From Lachnospiraceae bacterium (GTDB taxonomy: Bacteria; Bacillota; Clostridia; Lachnospirales; Lachnospiraceae): DNA of 54,059 nt. Below, piece by piece: positions 24,369-32,887 of this stretch. Each line of letters starts with the position of its first letter. The stretch's first letter is position 1. The notes under the pieces were generated by a model. It worked only from the letters and a program-made list of their open reading frames with translations, did not search any database and was not told where the DNA came from. The position numbers and the translations under genes were made by a program. The DNA lies in the NCBI GenBank assembly GCA_009911185.1, contig QXWW01000020.1, positions 1 to 54,059 on the forward strand. Reading direction: 5' to 3'.

Positions 24369-24950
24369 ATGAAGAAAAAATTATTTTTACAGCTTGTATT
24401 GGCAGTATCCCTGCTGTTTTCCAATGTCTGCTATGCCGCTGACGCCAGTTCCACCAGGGATATCCCGGTCGGTGGTTCCGGACAGATGGAAATGGTAGGA
24501 ACCGTAGAACCTACCATTCTTTCCGTAACCATGCCAACATTCGTGCCATTTAATATCAGCAGCAGTCTTTCCACCCAGAATAAAGTTATTTCTCCGCGCA
24601 TCAGCATGAAGAATAACTCCAATGTCCCGGTGCGGGTAGACGTTACCTACACGAAAGTAGACTTGAGTAAATTAAAGAATGTGAGCTGGAGCGATACGGG
24701 CACGGTAGGTACCGATCAGATCGCTATCGGTCTGAAGCAGGAGGAAACGAAGGATGAAATGCCGAAAACTCTGGCTCAGGCGAGATGGTTAAAAGCAAAT
24801 CAAAAACAGGATATGAACGTACTGATTCTCGATTCCAATCAGGAAGGGGCATTATATGTTGTGGGAACCATGGGAGATGGAGTTTCCGATAACGGGACAT
24901 TTAACGTCACCCCCACATTTGTAGTCAGCAGAACTTCTGACGCACAATAA
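24369..24950 (+). CDS. Secreted beta-rich protein of unknown function
   Basis: A 193-residue protein with a clear signal peptide (KKKLFLQLVLAVSLLFSNVCYAA, cleavage after about residue 24). The mature part is predicted all-beta, with phrases such as PTFVPFNIS and NNSNVPVRVDVTYTKV reminiscent of WxL-like or fibre-forming surface proteins, but no WxL motif is present. AAGGAGG precedes the ATG. In the same transcript as the membrane-anchored protein upstream. A 12-bp palindrome follows at 25013. Confidence 0.65.
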   Translation: MKKKLFLQLVLAVSLLFSNVCYAADASSTRDIPVGGSGQMEMVGTVEPTILSVTMPTFVPFNISSSLSTQNKVISPRISMKNNSNVPVRVDVTYTKVDLSKLKNVSWSDTGTVGTDQIAIGLKQEETKDEMPKTLAQARWLKANQKQDMNVLILDSNQEGALYVVGTMGDGVSDNGTFNVTPTFVVSRTSDAQ

Positions 24951-25012
24951 ACTACATACTTACTGTTCCATATAACAATATAAACAATAACGGCATCTAT
25001 TATTATAGTATA

Positions 25013-25040
25013 TTCCAAGAACGCTGCGGCGTTCTTGGAA
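25013..25040 (+). other. Perfect 12-bp hairpin before the EpsG-like gene
   Basis: TTCCAAGAACGC (25013-25024), loop TGCG, then the exact complement (25029-25040). It is followed by ACATTTT, not a strong T run, and then the ribosome site of the next gene at 25047. It could be a weak terminator, an attenuator or an mRNA stabiliser between surface-protein and polysaccharide genes. Confidence 0.6.
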
Positions 25041-25061
25041 ACATTTTGAAAGGAGGCTTTT

Positions 25062-26213
25062 ATGATTATCTATTATGTTGCGCTTTCCCTCGTGGCAGTG
25101 TTTGGCATACTGGCGGAAAAAAAACAGAAAACCGTTCTTTATTTGTCTTGTTCTTTCCTGCTTCTTGTCTTTATAGCCTCGTTCCGTTATGCCATCGGAT
25201 TTGATTATTTTTCCTACCGTAATATCTATGAAACGATAGCCTCATGGTCTTTTGGCGATATTTTTTATATCCGGCGCACAGAACCGTTCTATTTTATTGT
25301 ATGCAAGCTGTTTTCCCTGGCTGGCTGCCCTTACCCCGTATTTTTATTGTTTATCAATCTTTTCCTGATGGGAATTTCCATGTGGTTTATCCGCCGTTAC
25401 TCCAAACTGCCCTGGGTCAGCGTTTATCTTTTTATCTGCCTGCAGTTTCTCGCGCATGACATGAACCTGCTCAGACAGTCCTTTGCCGTCTGTTTCTTTC
25501 TTCTGGCTTATCCCTTTCTCAGGGGCAGAAAACTTCTCCCCTTTACGCTGCTTATATTGACGGGCGGTCTGTTTCATAACTCGCTTCTGTTTCTTTTTCC
25601 CCTGTATTTTCTGCTGCCCAAAAAACACAGCCGAAAATGCCTGGCTGCGCTGTTTTTGCTCACCGTTGTCGTATACTTCTTTTTTGACCCGCTGTTTCTC
25701 CTCATACGTCCTTTTCTTCCGCTAAAATACGCCGGATACCTGGGCAGCTACTACTGGAGTCCCAACAGCTTTTTTTATCTGGCGCTTCCTTTGCTCTATT
25801 GCCTGTTGATTTACCTGTTCCGAAACCGGATTGCAGATCCCCTGGAGCGAACCATTTACCTAAACAGCGCTCTTTACAATTGTATCATCAACCTGTTTAT
25901 CACAAAACATTTTATACTGGAGCGGTTCGCCGTTTATCCGTTCATCTTTGCCCTTACGGCAATTCCGGAAATTATCTGTTCCTATCTACGGCAAAATGAT
26001 CATGCCCTCTGCCCGGTAAAAGACAACGGCTGTTTTGCGCATATAACAGAAAACGGCGGGAAGCCCATCCTGGCTTACCACCGCACCCTTTTGTTATTCC
26101 TTGCCTTTGGTATGGCATATTTTATATTTGCCTCCGCGCAGGGATACCACCATGTCTATCCCTACGTGAGCTTACTGGATAAAAGTCTTTCCGTCCCGGC
26201 TTCCACGCAATAG
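25062..26213 (+). CDS. EpsG/Wzy-like polysaccharide membrane protein
   Basis: A 383-residue polytopic membrane protein with about ten helices. The N-terminal YYVALSLVAVFGILAEKK and FRYAIGFDYFSYRNIYE match the EpsG family, in which the Asp-Tyr motif follows an Arg; the family contains probable exopolysaccharide polymerases. Also visible are LRQSFAVCFFLLAY and a His/Asn-containing FHNSLLFLFPLYF. AAAGGAGG lies just before the ATG. No glycosyltransferases are adjacent, so it is an orphan polymerase-like gene, possibly working with a polysaccharide locus elsewhere. Confidence 0.75.
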   Translation: MIIYYVALSLVAVFGILAEKKQKTVLYLSCSFLLLVFIASFRYAIGFDYFSYRNIYETIASWSFGDIFYIRRTEPFYFIVCKLFSLAGCPYPVFLLFINLFLMGISMWFIRRYSKLPWVSVYLFICLQFLAHDMNLLRQSFAVCFFLLAYPFLRGRKLLPFTLLILTGGLFHNSLLFLFPLYFLLPKKHSRKCLAALFLLTVVVYFFFDPLFLLIRPFLPLKYAGYLGSYYWSPNSFFYLALPLLYCLLIYLFRNRIADPLERTIYLNSALYNCIINLFITKHFILERFAVYPFIFALTAIPEIICSYLRQNDHALCPVKDNGCFAHITENGGKPILAYHRTLLLFLAFGMAYFIFASAQGYHHVYPYVSLLDKSLSVPASTQ

Positions 26214-26228
26214 TACTACAGCGAATAT

Positions 26229-26333
26229 TAAGTAACTGGCGCTTTGACTTGTCTGCTTATTCATCTGCTGCGACTGTGACTGACGACAACGCGGCAGATG
26301 AACAAACAGGCAAATGAGGGCACCGATTACTTA
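26229..26333. repeat. 105-base imperfect hairpin between convergent genes
   Basis: Arms of 44 bases (26229-26272 and 26290-26333) are inverted copies with 33 matches, flanking a 17-base loop. Ten of eleven mismatches are transitions. The outermost seven bases (TAAGTAA) and the inner CATCTGC match exactly. It sits between the EpsG-like gene and the nadA stop. Too long for a simple terminator; a MITE/REP-like repeat is likely. Confidence 0.65.
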
Positions 26334-26365
26334 TGATCCGTTGTACGAATTACTCCTGCGCTGCA

Positions 26366-27271
26366 CTAACTCCCAAGCTGAAGCATTCTCTCTAAGGGCC
26401 GCAGGGCAAGGAGGCGCCTCTCTTCTGGCAGTTCCACCGTATTGCTCATGGATTCCAATGCATCTTCAATCTTCTCTAATGAAATCCGCTTCATATTGGG
26501 ACAGAACTGCCGGTGCCCCACCGAATAAAAGCGCTTTCCTGGATTCTTCTGCCGCAATTCATATAAAACGCCCATTTCCGTACAGATAATAAATTCCCCG
26601 GCCGGACTTGACGTTGCAAAATCAATGATCCCCGACGTGCTTCCTATGTAGTCTGCCAGTTTCGTCACTTCCAATGTACATTCCGGATGCACAAGAATCT
26701 CCGCACCGGGATGCGCTTCCTTTGCTTTTCTCACATTTTCTGCGGAAATGCTGGTATGTACATGGCAGAAACCGTCGTTAAAAATAAAATGCTTCTCTGG
26801 TACCTGGGAAGCCGCATAACGCCCCAGATTTTCATCCGGAATAAAATATATATGCCGGTTGGGCAAAGCTCTGACAATTTTTACTGCATTGGAAGAGGTA
26901 ACGCACACATCGGAATACGTCTTTAACTCCGCCGTCGAGTTGATGTAACAGACGACGGCAAGATCCTCATATTCCCTGCGCATCCGTGAAATCTTTTCCG
27001 GTTCCGCCATATGCGCCATCGGGCAATCCGCCTGCATATCCGGCATAATCACCGTCTTCTCAGGATTTAAAATCTTTGCGCTCTCCCCCATAAAGGACAC
27101 GCCGCAGAATAAAATCGTCTTTGCCTCTACAGTTGTAGCCACTTTACTGAGATAAAATGAATCGCCCACATAATCTGCAATCGCCTGTACCTTATCATCC
27201 ACATAATAATGTGCCAAAATCACAGCATCCCGCCGCTTTTTCAATTCCTGAATTTTATCTATGGTTGACAT
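26366..27271 (-). CDS. nadA: Quinolinate synthase A
   Basis: A [4Fe-4S] enzyme that condenses iminoaspartate and dihydroxyacetone phosphate to quinolinate for NAD synthesis. Signatures are VILAHYYVDDKVQAIADYVGDS, CGVSFMGESAKIL, PDMQADCPMA, ILVHPECTLEV and SVGHRQFCPNMKRISLEKI. The conserved cysteines lie in these blocks. It has 301 residues, full length. nadB and nadC are not adjacent, which is unusual because the three are often one operon. A short hairpin-rich spacer of 233 bases separates it from the aminotransferase upstream. Confidence 0.95.
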   Translation of the reverse strand: MSTIDKIQELKKRRDAVILAHYYVDDKVQAIADYVGDSFYLSKVATTVEAKTILFCGVSFMGESAKILNPEKTVIMPDMQADCPMAHMAEPEKISRMRREYEDLAVVCYINSTAELKTYSDVCVTSSNAVKIVRALPNRHIYFIPDENLGRYAASQVPEKHFIFNDGFCHVHTSISAENVRKAKEAHPGAEILVHPECTLEVTKLADYIGSTSGIIDFATSSPAGEFIICTEMGVLYELRQKNPGKRFYSVGHRQFCPNMKRISLEKIEDALESMSNTVELPEERRLLALRPLERMLQLGS

Positions 27272-27504
27272 ATCCGCTCCTGCTTTCTTCTACATAATAG
27301 AATAATAAGGAAAATTATCCGTCTAAGGCATATTTCCTTTTCTGCTTACTATCTCACAAGTTTCATAATCTGTCAATGCCTCTTCAAAAAAACTTTTGCG
27401 CTCAAAGCGGGCAGCGCACCTCGCCTTCTCTACCTGTCAGTTCTGAAGGGTCTGCACGTCTTGCCGTGCACATCCGCTTTGCGCCGCTTTGTCAGGCCAT
27501 TGCT

Positions 27505-28647
27505 TTATCCCGGATTATTTTCCAGATAATGGCAAAACCGTTCTCCTATATGTTTTTTTAAAGAAACTCCCATATTGCGCAAAACAGCGTCCAGCGCCTT
27601 CATGGTTTCTTTCATATCCGCTTCATTGGCGTTACTGCCCATATGCCCAATGCGGATCACCTGACCGTCCAGACCGCCAAGAGAACCTGCGATCAGAATT
27701 TCATGCTCTTCTTTCATCCTTTGCAAAATTTCCCGGGCAGAAACTCCCTCTGGAACATCAAACACCGTTACCGTGTTGGAAAAACCGCTTTCCAGATGCA
27801 GCTGCAATCCCGCGTCCGTCAACGCCTTGCGGCATGCCCCGCCAATCTTGGCATGGCGCGCCAGCATATCGGTATCTCCGGCGATATTCTCCAACGCCGC
27901 ACGCAGCCCATAAATATCGCTGATTGGCATGGTATAGGGAAACCATTTCTCTTCATAATAATTCTCAAAAACCCCAAGATTGGCATAAAAAGAGGCAATG
28001 GGTGTTTTTCGCTCCGCCATGGCTTGTCTGGCCCTGCCGCTTATTGTAACAAACGTAAGTCCCGGAGGTGCGGAAACCGCCTTCTGTGAACCGCCGCAAA
28101 GAATATCGATCTGTGCGTCATCTACGCGTACCTCCTCGCCAAACATTCCGGAAACCGAATCCACCACGGTAAGAATGCCGTATTGGGAAAGCAGAGGACA
28201 GAGGACGCCGATATCATTCAACACCCCGCTGGGCGTATCGCAATGCACCAGCGTAGCATACTTGTAATTATGGTCTTTCTCCAGAAATGCCTGTAAACAC
28301 TGCGGATCAATGGGCTTTTTATTGTTCACAGTATAAAGCCGCGGCACGCCGCCATACAACGAGACAAAATCCGCAAATCCCTTTCCAAACACGCCGTTAT
28401 CCAATACCAGCACTCTGTCTCCCGGCTCTGTCAGAGAGGCACATGCCGCTTCCAATCCCAAAATACCTTCCCCTCCCAGAATCAACGTCTCATTTTCAGT
28501 ATGAAGCAAACGGCTGATTAATTGACAGGTTTCTCTGTAAAATTCGATAAATGCTTCATCTAAATCAGGGTTTGTACACTCCCTTGCTCTTGCAAGGCGG
28601 ACATTTTCTTTTACCTGGGTCGGCCCAGGCGTCATTATTTTATACAT
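27505..28647 (-). CDS. Alanine-glyoxylate / serine-pyruvate type aminotransferase
   Basis: A 380-residue class V, fold type I PLP enzyme. MTPGPTQVKENVRLAR at the start, TLILGGEGILGLEAA, VVDSVSGMFGEEV and the PLP lysine in CGGSQKAVSAPPGL are typical of the PucG/AGXT group, which exchange amino groups between Ala, Ser, Asp or ureidoglycine and 2-oxo acids. The precise substrate cannot be told. The ATG at 28647 has AAAGGAG upstream; the longer frame (28722) lacks one. It is downstream of the rubredoxin gene but separated by a terminator, so it is likely transcribed from its own promoter. Confidence 0.85.
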   Translation of the reverse strand: MYKIMTPGPTQVKENVRLARARECTNPDLDEAFIEFYRETCQLISRLLHTENETLILGGEGILGLEAACASLTEPGDRVLVLDNGVFGKGFADFVSLYGGVPRLYTVNNKKPIDPQCLQAFLEKDHNYKYATLVHCDTPSGVLNDIGVLCPLLSQYGILTVVDSVSGMFGEEVRVDDAQIDILCGGSQKAVSAPPGLTFVTISGRARQAMAERKTPIASFYANLGVFENYYEEKWFPYTMPISDIYGLRAALENIAGDTDMLARHAKIGGACRKALTDAGLQLHLESGFSNTVTVFDVPEGVSAREILQRMKEEHEILIAGSLGGLDGQVIRIGHMGSNANEADMKETMKALDAVLRNMGVSLKKHIGERFCHYLENNPG

Positions 28648-28915
28648 CTTGCTCTCCTTTATTGATTCGATGGTTATCTTGTAATTTTCAGTGCCGCTTT
28701 CCATGCCTTCCACCGCTTCCATCCATACTGCACAGGAGAATGAATGGTGTAAACAACATGCAGTTCAAAGAAAACATACCTGCTTACTGCCAGCTCATAT
28801 TTTTTCTTTCTCCCTTTGGAAATCCCAGGCACGGAAATAACTTCACAGCGCATCATTTTACAGGCATTATATCACACTAAAATCCGTATCGGCAATGCAT
28901 ATTGCCATTCCCACG

Positions 28916-28969
28916 CAAAAAACCTCCAAAGCATCCGCTGTTTCCAGCCATTCTGCTTCAGAGGTTTTT
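28916..28969 (-). terminator. Terminator behind the rubredoxin gene
   Basis: On the minus strand an AAACCTC...GAGGTTT stem with inner GAAGC/GCTT pairing is followed by a run of Ts (plus-strand A run at 28917-28922). It begins 10 bases after the rubredoxin stop. The remaining 28648-28915 upstream of the aminotransferase shows no gene. Confidence 0.7.
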
Positions 28970-28978
28970 CCGTCCGTT

Positions 28979-29137
28979 TTATTCTTTTACAAAAACGTCC
29001 TTTCCAAGCCCGCACCAGGGGCACACCCAGTCATCCGGCAAATCTTCAAACGCTGTTCCGGCCGGAATATCATGATCCGGATCCCCGACGTCAGGATCAT
29101 ACACATAACCACAAGGTTCACATAAGTATCTGTCCAT
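28979..29137 (-). CDS. Rubredoxin
   Basis: A 52-residue one-iron electron carrier of the cytoplasm. It has the two iron-binding knuckles C6-E-P-C9-G and C39-P-W-C42-G, with the usual [11 protein letters not shown] and [17 protein letters not shown] between them. AAAAGGAGC precedes the ATG. It lies 125 bases downstream of feoB in the same direction. It is followed by a terminator. Confidence 0.95.
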   Translation of the reverse strand: MDRYLCEPCGYVYDPDVGDPDHDIPAGTAFEDLPDDWVCPWCGLGKDVFVKE

Positions 29138-29262
29138 ATTAAACTGCTCCTTTTTCTTTTTTAAAAGTATGCCCTTCCAGATGAAAAAAATTCTATTTGA
29201 TTATTTTTATCCCGTCGCGCTGCATTTCTCCAGTCACATACTTATCACAACCCGCTGCCAGT

Positions 29263-31440
29263 TTATTTTGCTCCCGCCAGTCCCCTGAGCTTTAAGACGC
29301 TGCTTTCTTTATAAGGACGGAACAATAAATAGAGGAATCCGGCTGCAAGAATAAGCGCAATAACCGTTCCTATTCCAAAAACGCCCAGCGTAATCCAGGT
29401 TCCAATCTGATAAATGCAAAGCGCCGTCACATATGCAAGCGCACACTGATATCCGATGGCAAACCAGAACCATTTGCGATTATTCATCTCGCGTTTTATC
29501 GCTCCCATCGCTGCAAAACATGGAGCGCATAACAGATTGAACACCAGGAAGGAATAAGCTGCCGCAGCCGTCATACTTCCTGCCAGCAAACTCCAGATTT
29601 CTGTCCCGTCTTCCGCCACCTCTGCATATCCGAAAAGAATGCCGAAGGTCTGGACAACATTTTCTTTTGCCACCAACCCGGTAATCGCCGCCACTGCAGA
29701 CTTCCAATTTCCCCATCCAAGAGGCGCAAATATCCACGCAAACATATTTCCAATGGACGCCAGAATACTGTGGTCAATTTCCATCGCGTCCAGCATACGG
29801 AATTGTCCGTCGACCCACCCAAAATAAGTGGTAAACCACACGAAAATTGCAGACAGAAGGATAATGGTTCCCGCCTTTTTGATGAAAGACCATCCTCTCT
29901 CCCACATGCTTCTGAGCACATTTCCCACCGTCGGCATATGATAAGCAGGCAGTTCCATAACAAAGGGCGCCGGTTCACCCGCAAACATTTTCGTCTTTTT
30001 TAAAATAACGCCAGAACATATGACTGCCGCAATTCCCACAAAAAAAGCGCTCAGGGAAACCCACCAGGCATTGCCAAAAAACGCTCCGGCAATCAGGGCG
30101 ATAATTGGCAGTTTTGCCCCGCACGGAATAAAAGTGGTAGTCATAATGGTCATCTTTCTGTCCCTGTCCTGCTCAATCGTCCTGGAAGCCATGACGCCAG
30201 GCACGCCGCAGCCCGTCCCGATCAGCATAGGGATAAAGGATTTTCCCGAAAGTCCGAATTTACGGAAAATACGGTCCATGATAAAAGCAACCCTCGCCAT
30301 ATAACCGCAGCTTTCTAAAAATGCCAGAAAAGTAAATAAAATCAGCATTTGAGGCACAAAACCCAGTACTGCTCCTACCCCCGCCACGATTCCATCCAGA
30401 ATTAAACCTTCCAGCCACGCCGCACAGCCCACGGATTCCAGCAGATTTCCAATAAGGACGGGAATGCCGGGAATATCCAGTCCGAGAAAGCTCCACCCTT
30501 CTCCAAACACGCCGTCATTTGCCCAATCAGTCGCCCAGGTTCCCACCGTAGTAACGGAAACATAATATACCAGCGCCATAACTGCCGCAAACACGGGAAG
30601 GGCTAATATACGATTTGTGACAATCTTATCAATCTTATCGGACACCGTAACTTTCTCTTCCCTGTGCCTGGTATAACATTCCTTTATAATAGAGGCAATA
30701 TAAACATACCGCTCATTTGTAATGATACTCTCCGCGTCATCGTCCATTTCCTTCTCGATGAAACGAATCTCTGCGCTCACATCCGGCACATGTTTCATCA
30801 TTGCAGCAATTTTGTCATCTTTTTCCAGTAACTTTACAGCGAAAAAACGCCTCTGTTCTTCCGGCACGCCAGAACCAATTTTATCTTCGATAAGACTCAG
30901 CAGGCTTTCCACTTGCGGAGAAAATTCATGCGACATCTTCCAGGCATTTTTCTTTACCGCTGCTTCTACAGCCTTCTTTGCCGCCTCCTTTACGCCGGCG
31001 CCCTTTAGTGCTGAAATTTTCACAGCCGGGCACCCTAATTTTTCACTGAGTTTTTCAATATGTATCTGATCTCCGTTTTTTTCCGCTACATCCATCATGT
31101 TTACCGCCAGAACTACAGGGATTCCCAGCTCCAGTAATTGCGTAGAGAGGTACAGGTTCCGTTCAATATTGGTTCCGTCCACAATATTCAAAATGACGTC
31201 CGGACGCTCCCCGATCAGATAATTCCTTGCCACCACTTCTTCCAGCGTATACGGCGACAGAGAATAAATCCCCGGAAGGTCCATAATCACTACATCCTTA
31301 TAGCCTTTGAGTTTTCCTTCCTTTTTTTCAACTGTCACCCCCGGCCAGTTGCCAACAAACTGATTCGAACCGGTGAGTGCATTAAATAACGTAGTCTTCC
31401 CGCTGTTTGGATTCCCTGCTAATGCTATTTTCATCGACAT
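29263..31440 (-). CDS. feoB: Ferrous iron transporter B
   Basis: A 725-residue membrane protein that imports Fe(II). The cytoplasmic N-terminal GTPase has G1 GNPNSGKT (8-15), a switch region, DLPGIYSLSPY (G3) and NMMD (G4). A helical GDI-like segment follows, then about ten transmembrane helices with the Cys-containing GTGCGVPGVMASR and FIPCGAKLP gates. C-terminus LRGLAGAK. It is 99 bases downstream of feoA, with a TTAG-N6-CTAA palindrome in the gap. Confidence 0.97.
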   Translation of the reverse strand: MSMKIALAGNPNSGKTTLFNALTGSNQFVGNWPGVTVEKKEGKLKGYKDVVIMDLPGIYSLSPYTLEEVVARNYLIGERPDVILNIVDGTNIERNLYLSTQLLELGIPVVLAVNMMDVAEKNGDQIHIEKLSEKLGCPAVKISALKGAGVKEAAKKAVEAAVKKNAWKMSHEFSPQVESLLSLIEDKIGSGVPEEQRRFFAVKLLEKDDKIAAMMKHVPDVSAEIRFIEKEMDDDAESIITNERYVYIASIIKECYTRHREEKVTVSDKIDKIVTNRILALPVFAAVMALVYYVSVTTVGTWATDWANDGVFGEGWSFLGLDIPGIPVLIGNLLESVGCAAWLEGLILDGIVAGVGAVLGFVPQMLILFTFLAFLESCGYMARVAFIMDRIFRKFGLSGKSFIPMLIGTGCGVPGVMASRTIEQDRDRKMTIMTTTFIPCGAKLPIIALIAGAFFGNAWWVSLSAFFVGIAAVICSGVILKKTKMFAGEPAPFVMELPAYHMPTVGNVLRSMWERGWSFIKKAGTIILLSAIFVWFTTYFGWVDGQFRMLDAMEIDHSILASIGNMFAWIFAPLGWGNWKSAVAAITGLVAKENVVQTFGILFGYAEVAEDGTEIWSLLAGSMTAAAAYSFLVFNLLCAPCFAAMGAIKREMNNRKWFWFAIGYQCALAYVTALCIYQIGTWITLGVFGIGTVIALILAAGFLYLLFRPYKESSVLKLRGLAGAK

Positions 31441-31495
31441 TTCAAAACTCCTATCCGCCTTACGGCATTTTATTGTATGTCATAACTTACTTTTA

Positions 31496-31510
31496 TTAGT
31501 TATAGCTAAC
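31496..31510 (-). promoter_or_regulatory. DtxR-type palindrome upstream of feoB
   Basis: TTAG-TTATAG-CTAAC, with the same spacing and half-sites as the palindrome at 32037 in front of the feoA pair. A TATAAC -10-like element overlaps it on the minus strand. Probably an iron-responsive operator allowing separate control of feoB. Confidence 0.55.
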
Positions 31511-31539
31511 CATCAGGTAAAAAATAATCCGGGACGAAT

Positions 31540-31761
31540 TTATTCCACCTCAATCATTTCCGCATCCGCTTTTCTTAAAGACAGCTCATATCCCCGCACC
31601 ATTACCTCAACCGGATCTCCCAGCGGCGCCACCTTGCGGACAAATATATCTGCGCCTTTGGTAATGCCCATATCCATAATCCGGCGTTTTACAGCGCCCT
31701 CGCCATGCAGCTTTGTAACCTTTACTGTTTTCCCGCAGGAAATCTGTTTTAATGTCTTCAT
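31540..31761 (-). CDS. feoA: FeoA family protein, second copy
   Basis: A 73-residue SH3-like cytoplasmic partner of FeoB. It begins MKTLKQISCGKTVKVTKL, followed by GEGAVKRRIMDMGITKGADI and EVMVRGYELSLRKADAEMIEV, which is the standard FeoA pattern. It starts 14 bases after the other feoA-like gene and precedes feoB by 99 bases. Confidence 0.93.
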   Translation of the reverse strand: MKTLKQISCGKTVKVTKLHGEGAVKRRIMDMGITKGADIFVRKVAPLGDPVEVMVRGYELSLRKADAEMIEVE

Positions 31762-31775
31762 ACCGTTTTCCTTCC

Positions 31776-31994
31776 TTAAATCATGATTTTGTTCGCCATT
31801 GTTTTATCTATGGCAATTCTTGACTCTTTGACATTCACAATCATATTGCCGCCAATTTCAGATACAACGGTCACCAAACCTCCAGTAACAAATCCCAGAT
31901 TCTCCAGAAACCTTCTGGTCTCTTCCTTTCCGCCAATCTTCTTAATGATGCTGGCTTCCCCTGCCCTCGCCATACTCAAAGGCATACTGATCAT
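31776..31994 (-). CDS. feoA: FeoA family protein, first copy
   Basis: A 72-residue FeoA-like protein, divergent from its neighbour. PLSMARAGEASIIKKIGGKEETRRFLENLGF and the end VKESRIAIDKTMANKIMI follow the family pattern. Two FeoA paralogues before one FeoB occur in several Firmicutes; they may have different partner roles. It is the first gene of the feoA-feoA-feoB run and carries the TTGACA promoter at 32040-32068. Confidence 0.92.
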   Translation of the reverse strand: MISMPLSMARAGEASIIKKIGGKEETRRFLENLGFVTGGLVTVVSEIGGNMIVNVKESRIAIDKTMANKIMI

Positions 31995-32036
31995 CCTTTC
32001 TCCGAAAATAGAAATCGTTATATTCTTCTTACCAAT

Positions 32037-32068
32037 GTTAGTATATGCTAACTTCTGTTTGTTGTCAA
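32037..32068 (-). promoter_or_regulatory. feo promoter with DtxR-type operator
   Basis: On the minus strand TTGACA (32063-32068), 17 bases, TATACT (32040-32045). A palindrome GTTAG-TATATG-CTAAC (32037-32052) covers the -10 box, so a bound repressor would block transcription. The divergent DtxR-family gene is the obvious regulator. Confidence 0.75.
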
Positions 32069-32097
32069 TAACTTTTTAATGTTTTCCTGAAAATTGT

Positions 32098-32126
32098 TTG
32101 ATATTTTCTCCTTCTTTCGTTATACT
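32098..32126 (+). promoter_or_regulatory. Promoter of the DtxR-family regulator
   Basis: TTGATA (32098-32103), 17 bases, TATACT (32121-32126). It is divergent from the feo promoter and does not carry the palindrome itself. The leader from about 32133 to 32280 has no gene that I can see. Confidence 0.65.
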
Positions 32127-32280
32127 AATGTAATAACCATTATATCCGGCGAACTTCCACATATGATTCTTTTATTGGCAAACGTTTGCGGCAAGCGGCC
32201 CAGCGCCGTCCGCTGCAAAATCAGGCACGGAAGATCGGCTGAATATAATTACATGTACTATGATGCAAGGAGGGCACGCC

Positions 32281-32643
32281 GTGAAAAATACCGAATCGGC
32301 TGAAAATTATCTGGAAACAATTTTAATTTTAAGCCAGAAACTTCCAGTGGTCCGTTCCATTGATGTTGCCGTTGAACTGGGATTTAAAAAATCAAGCGTC
32401 AGCGTAGCAATGAAGCATTTGCGTGAAAACAAACATATTGTGGTATCAGACGCCGGATACATTACCCTCACCGAAACCGGAAAAGAAATTGCCAACATGA
32501 TTTACGAGCGTCATCAATTTCTATCCGCCTGGCTCATCAGTCTGGGGGTAGATGAAGAAATTGCCACAGCAGATGCCTGCCGGATTGAGCATGTCATCAG
32601 CCGGGAAAGTTTTTCCGCCATCAAAAAGGCGGTACAGGTATAG
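32281..32643 (+). CDS. DtxR-family iron-dependent regulator
   Basis: A 120-residue metal-responsive repressor. The N-terminal winged helix (SAENYLETILILSQKLPVVRSIDVAVELGFKKSSVSVAMKHLRE) is followed by the dimerisation helices with the metal-binding pattern ERHQFL ... DACRIEHVIS. It lacks the C-terminal SH3 domain, as in MntR-like short members. I chose GTG at 32281 because AGGAGGG lies 7 bases upstream; ATGs at 32260/32263 would put that site inside the gene. It faces the feoA-feoA-feoB operon and probably controls it. Confidence 0.9.
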   Translation: MKNTESAENYLETILILSQKLPVVRSIDVAVELGFKKSSVSVAMKHLRENKHIVVSDAGYITLTETGKEIANMIYERHQFLSAWLISLGVDEEIATADACRIEHVISRESFSAIKKAVQV

Positions 32644-32676
32644 AGAAAGAGTTTCGCAGACTCTTTCTCTGTTTTT
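32642..32676 (+). terminator. Terminator of the DtxR-family gene
   Basis: AGAGAAAGAGT (32642-32652), 7-base loop, and its complement (32660-32670), then GTTTTT. It begins on the stop codon. Confidence 0.85.
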
Positions 32677-32714
32677 CTATAGAGGAAATATAAATACGCC
32701 GCTTCTGCTCCCAT

Positions 32715-32760
32715 AGTATGTACAGCCATGCGGCCTGACAGACGGCTGACTGTACATACT
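32715..32760. repeat. Palindrome with repeated GC-rich core
   Basis: AGTATGTACAG (32715-32725) and its exact complement (32750-32760) flank a core that begins GCCATGCGGCC and ends GACGGC. The 22-base core at 32725-32746 matches 51565-51586 at 19 positions, so it is probably a dispersed repeat module. Confidence 0.5.
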
Positions 32761-32887
32761 CGCAGTTTCACAGAAAATTCACTATATTTTCGAATACCTT
32801 ATTCTTGAAATTCTTTAAGAATTTTTGTATAATTTTTACCTAAGAACAAATTCTATTAGACAAAACTTATACGAAATGGAGAGACCT

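Noticed and set aside
26221-26340. Reading the long hairpin as only a bidirectional terminator
   Set aside because: Arms of 44 bases and absence of a T run right after the stem on either strand do not fit an intrinsic terminator.
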